From NCBI GenBank assembly GCA_035292425.1, contig DATDQD010000306.1, positions 1 to 7,977 on the forward strand: DNA of 7,977 nt. Reading direction: 5' to 3'. The stretch comes from SZUA-254 sp035292425. GTDB lineage: Bacteria > Bacteroidota > Ignavibacteria > UBA10030 > SZUA-254. The notes under the pieces were generated by a model that did not search any database, was not told the DNA's origin, and saw only the letters and a program-made list of their open reading frames with translations. Both the position numbers and the translations under genes were made by a program. Below, in pieces: positions 5,230-7,977 of the stretch (position 1 is its first letter; every line of letters begins with the position of its first letter).

Positions 5230-6495
5230 ATGTCGACGCTCGGTAAACGCATCCTCAAAATTCTCGGTTGGGCCATAGGCATCGTCATCGCGCTCTTCCT
5301 TCTCCTTGTGGGGTATATCGAAATGAGGTGGGACGCGGCCGATGGCCGGCCGGCGCCGGATCTTACAGCACCCACCGATTCCGTCACACTCGCGCGTGGT
5401 GAGTATATCTACAAATTTCAGGCCATGTGCTGGGGATGCCACCAGACTCCTTCTCAACCCGGAATGACAACGCCGGCCGGAGGAAGGTTATTCGATTTTT
5501 CGAATGTGGGCCCCGGCTTCGGGAAGTGGTACGCCCGCAACCTGACTCCGGATATGGAAACGGGACTCGGCGGATGGACCGACGGGGAAATCGTGCAGGC
5601 CCTGCGCGAGGGGCTCAACAAGGACCGCTCCACACTTTTCCCCATCATGCCGGTGGACTGGTATCATGGCATGGCCGACGGCGATGCGCTCGCCGTGGTG
5701 GCGTACCTGCGAACCCTGCCTTCTGTGAAGTATGAAGTCCCCGCGCCGGAACCATCCTTCGTCGCCAAAGCGCTCTTCACGTTCAGCATCATGAAACCGA
5801 AAGACCCGGTCACGGCGCCGATTGTGGCTCCGCCGCGCGGTAACACGGCGGAGTATGGACAATACCTCTCAAGCCATCTTGCCGACTGCGCCGATTGTCA
5901 TACTCCCCGCGATCTCCAGGATGGACACTTCTTCATGGACAGCCTCTTTGCCGGAAGCACTTTCGCCTTCGGCTCCGATGAAGGAAGCCCGATCGTCTCA
6001 TTTGCCCGGAACATCACTCCTGATGTGGAGACGGGGATCGGATCATGGACCGAAGAGCAGTTTATCAGCGCGGTCACCTCAGGGATGCGACCCGACGGGA
6101 CGGTCCTCACCCCCCACATGCCGTATGCCTACTACAAGCCGTGGGACCCTGAAGACCTCCGCGCGGTCTTCGCGTACCTGAAGACGGTCCCGGCGAGGAG
6201 GAGGAGCGTCCCTCCCAATGGGAATAGCGCTCAGATGGCCGGCGCTCACGGCCCGGAACGCGGCGACCTCCTGTTCCAATCCCGGTGTATGGCGTGTCAT
6301 GGGAAGAATGGCGGCGGGGCGCAGCCGACACAGGTCGTTCTTGCCGAAGTGGCTCCATCGCTGAACGATGACGACCTGGCGGAGTTCATCAGGTCGGGCC
6401 AGATGGAACTGATGATGCCGGCATTTGGAAAGACGTTAAGAGAGGATGAGCTGAAAGATCTTATCGCGTTCATCAGAACGTGGGAGAAAAAATAG
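5230..6495 (+). CDS. Membrane-anchored triheme c-type cytochrome
   Basis: The product has 421 residues. An N-terminal membrane segment (about 11-30, uncleaved signal anchor after MSTLGKRILK) is followed by three cytochrome c domains on the outer face of the membrane. Haem-binding CxxCH motifs are CWGCH (67-71), CADCH (220-224) and CMACH (353-357). Likely distal Met ligands are M140 (PIMP), M297 (PHMP) and one of M395/M396 (MMPAFG). Domains 1 and 2 are an internal duplication: ARNLTPDMETGLGGWTDGEI matches ARNITPDVETGIGSWTEEQF, each followed by a Met ligand and a VAYLRTLP / FAYLKTVP helix. Domain 3 is of a different, class I type. The architecture resembles the cytochrome subunits of periplasmic alcohol/aldehyde dehydrogenases (AdhB-like), which pass electrons to quinone or terminal oxidases. 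No dehydrogenase subunit is adjacent in the window, so the electron donor is unknown. It needs periplasmic cytochrome c maturation. Confidence 0.93.
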   Translation: MSTLGKRILKILGWAIGIVIALFLLLVGYIEMRWDAADGRPAPDLTAPTDSVTLARGEYIYKFQAMCWGCHQTPSQPGMTTPAGGRLFDFSNVGPGFGKWYARNLTPDMETGLGGWTDGEIVQALREGLNKDRSTLFPIMPVDWYHGMADGDALAVVAYLRTLPSVKYEVPAPEPSFVAKALFTFSIMKPKDPVTAPIVAPPRGNTAEYGQYLSSHLADCADCHTPRDLQDGHFFMDSLFAGSTFAFGSDEGSPIVSFARNITPDVETGIGSWTEEQFISAVTSGMRPDGTVLTPHMPYAYYKPWDPEDLRAVFAYLKTVPARRRSVPPNGNSAQMAGAHGPERGDLLFQSRCMACHGKNGGGAQPTQVVLAEVAPSLNDDDLAEFIRSGQMELMMPAFGKTLREDELKDLIAFIRTWEKK

Positions 6496-6637
6496 AACGA
6501 CAACCACCTTCGGGCCGGAGAATTCTTCGCGATTGAAAGGATGAAGCTGACGAGGTGACAGAGGAGGGTTGGGGGTATGGAAAATCCGCCCGGTTTTCCG
6601 TATGTTGGGCGGTCGGTCTAACACTAACAATCATCAT

Positions 6638-6643
6638 GGAGGG
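6638..6643 (+). promoter_or_regulatory. Shine-Dalgarno of the secreted protein gene
   Basis: GGAGGG ends 4 nt before the ATG at 6648. It supports that start over an ATG in another frame at 6569. The 152-base gap after the cytochrome gene holds a small inverted repeat, GGAAAA/TTTTCC (6579-6599), without a T run, so it is not a clear terminator. Confidence 0.65.
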
Positions 6644-6647
6644 CAGT

Positions 6648-7977
6648 ATGCAAACCTTGGGTATGATCGTGCTGGTCGCGCTCGTCGTGCTGACGGCGGT
6701 GAATGTCGGGCCCGCGCTCGGCCAGGTGCCGAAACAACTCTCGTATCAGGGCGTGCTCACCGATACGGCGGGCGCCCCGATGCCGGATAATACATATGTG
6801 ATGGTCTTCCGGCTCTATACCGTTGCCGGCGCCGGTACGGCGCTCTGGACGGAAGTGAAAAACGTCCCGGTGAAGGACGGCATCTTCTCGACCTATCTCG
6901 GCGACACCACGCCGATTCCAGATTCCATCACCTGGACGACGACGTACTGGCTCGGCATCCAGGTGGGCGGCGACCCCGAGCTCGCGCCGCGCGTCAAGAT
7001 GGTGTCGAGCGCCTACAGCCTCAACCCGGGGGGCGCTAACTCGTACTGGGTGAGGGATTCCACCACCGGCTATCTGCACTACGATGGGGGACTAGTGTTG
7101 ATCGGACGCGACTTCAGGATCTCCGGAAACGAAGCGTTCGGCGTGCGGTATTCCGCGGGTCCCGGCGTGTACGGGGGAATGTACATGGAGACTGAAAACG
7201 CCGGCGGCTGGCCGTTCTACGGATACGCGACCGCAGGGTCCTTCAGGGCCTGGACGTATTACAACGGTCAGGATGGGGATTGGCGGCTGTACAACGCCGG
7301 GGTACGCCTGACGGTGCCGAACGAGGGCGGGCTCCGGATCGGCCCATCGGTTGATTACAGCCTGGTGATCGAGAATACGACGGGATCCGACGGCATCCGG
7401 GTCCTCGCCACCGGCGACGATGCGATTCAATTGGGGAGTTCTCCGGACGCTCAGAACTACGGGGTGTATATCCCCTCGCCGGGCGTGACGACGTACGGAC
7501 TCTGGCCGAACACCCAGAACGCCCTGGGCGAATGGGCCCTCTATACGGTCGATAATATCCAGGCGGGAAACGTTTTCTCCGCTTCGTATACGCTCATCGC
7601 GAAAGTCACCGGCACCGACGCGTTGAGCGAAGGGGACGTCGTCTCCGCCGTGGGGGCCTCCGAACCTGTGCCCGGTTCCCAACCATCGCTCTCGATGGTT
7701 CGTCCCGCCGACGACCTCCGGTTCACGGGGCTGGTCGGGGTGGTGAAGAGCCGCATGGTGTACGCGGTCGCTCCGGGGAAGGAGGAAGAGGGGGAGATGT
7801 CGATGCACAGCGAGCCCGGCCCGGCAGAGCCCGGGGACTACGTCTCGCTCGTCATCGCGGGGGTGGCCAACGTGAAGGTGGCGGCCGGGGTGTCCGTGAC
7901 CGCGGGCCAACGCCTGACCGTCGGCGAGTCCGGGGCCGTTCGCGCCCTCAAGAGCAGAGTCATCAACGGGATGACCG
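6648..7977 (+). CDS. Secreted, probably surface-associated protein (C-terminus beyond window)
   Basis: The frame stays open from the ATG at 6648 to the window edge (443 residues, no stop). A hydrophobic signal peptide (about 4-25, ending GPALG before QVPKQL) implies export. Residues 26-125 form a recognisable N-terminal module: PKQLSYQGVLTDTAG, then VFRLYTVAGAGTALWTE, then YWLGIQVGGDPELAPRV and SSAYSLN. I associate this with surface and fibre-like proteins of Bacteroidota/Chlorobi and related phyla. The middle (about 140-300) is rich in Gly, Tyr, Trp and Asn, as in beta-structured stalks. The C-terminal part (about 325-443: LSEGDVVSAVG, GLVGVVKSRMVYAV, YVSLVIAGVANVKV, GQRLTVGESGAVRAL) resembles a capping domain found at the end of such proteins. 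By that comparison the stop probably lies within about 100 bases past the window. Function is unknown, and no catalytic motif is seen. Confidence 0.85.
   Translation, partial: MQTLGMIVLVALVVLTAVNVGPALGQVPKQLSYQGVLTDTAGAPMPDNTYVMVFRLYTVAGAGTALWTEVKNVPVKDGIFSTYLGDTTPIPDSITWTTTYWLGIQVGGDPELAPRVKMVSSAYSLNPGGANSYWVRDSTTGYLHYDGGLVLIGRDFRISGNEAFGVRYSAGPGVYGGMYMETENAGGWPFYGYATAGSFRAWTYYNGQDGDWRLYNAGVRLTVPNEGGLRIGPSVDYSLVIENTTGSDGIRVLATGDDAIQLGSSPDAQNYGVYIPSPGVTTYGLWPNTQNALGEWALYTVDNIQAGNVFSASYTLIAKVTGTDALSEGDVVSAVGASEPVPGSQPSLSMVRPADDLRFTGLVGVVKSRMVYAVAPGKEEEGEMSMHSEPGPAEPGDYVSLVIAGVANVKVAAGVSVTAGQRLTVGESGAVRALKSRVINGMT

Noticed and set aside
5075..5278. A 67-codon + strand frame before the cytochrome gene
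   Set aside because: It runs into the cytochrome gene in another frame, has only a weak upstream GAAAGG, and has low-complexity Arg/Pro content.
6579..6599. Hairpin GGAAAA/TTTTCC as terminator of the cytochrome gene
   Set aside because: Its stem is only 6 bp and AT-rich, with no T run after it.
7092..7910. A long open frame on the - strand (272 codons)
   Set aside because: It lies wholly antisense to the secreted-protein gene, is rich in Arg, His and Gly, has no family motif, and reflects GC-rich third positions.

Overview
The window is GC-rich, densely coded bacterial DNA with every credible gene on the + strand. It looks like a chromosomal stretch with an accessory insert. The organism cannot be named from this sequence. 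Three things suggest a free-living member of the Bacteroidota/Chlorobi/Ignavibacteria (FCB) side of the tree: a secreted protein with the P-x-QLSYQG...LWTE...ELAPRV N-terminal module that is common there, a possible TAnnTTTG promoter, and a membrane-bound multihaem cytochrome. The lineage is an inference.

Layout. (1) 39-905 is an intact polyphosphate kinase 2 gene (ppk2), closed by a textbook intrinsic terminator at 968-1003. (2) 1083-2135 is a stand-alone DUF1016/YhcG-type PD-(D/E)xK nuclease gene, visibly less GC-rich than its neighbours. (3) 2136-2266 is a short non-coding stretch with an IS200/IS605-like end and two tandem TGTCCTT-type dyads. (4) 2267-3403 is a decayed AbiE-type (type IV) toxin-antitoxin operon. 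The antitoxin has lost its N-terminal winged-helix half. The toxin carries a probable internal deletion and a clear +1 frameshift. (5) 3415-3437 is a perfect palindrome, followed at 3450-3534 by a second, 92% identical copy of the last 85 coding bases of ppk2. (6) 3577-3630 is a second pair of TGTCCTT dyads with the same geometry as the first pair, just upstream of (7) an AAA ATPase/DUF4143 gene (3650-4969). (8) 5230-6495 is a membrane-anchored three-haem cytochrome c. (9) 6648 to the window end is a secreted, probably surface-exposed repeat protein that runs off the window.

How it fits together. The nuclease and AbiE relic lie between two copies of the ppk2 3' end. That arrangement suggests an accessory insertion at the ppk2 3' end, or the remains of a second ppk2 copy. 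The AbiE locus and the DUF4143 ATPase lie on either side of the second ppk2 copy but carry matching operator-like dyads (8-5-8 arms, centres 33 nt apart). This suggests a shared mode of regulation or a shared regulator. I see no CRISPR array, tRNA, rRNA, integrase or transposase gene. The most interesting signals are the paired dyads and the ppk2-end duplication. I cannot claim a new defence system from this sequence alone.
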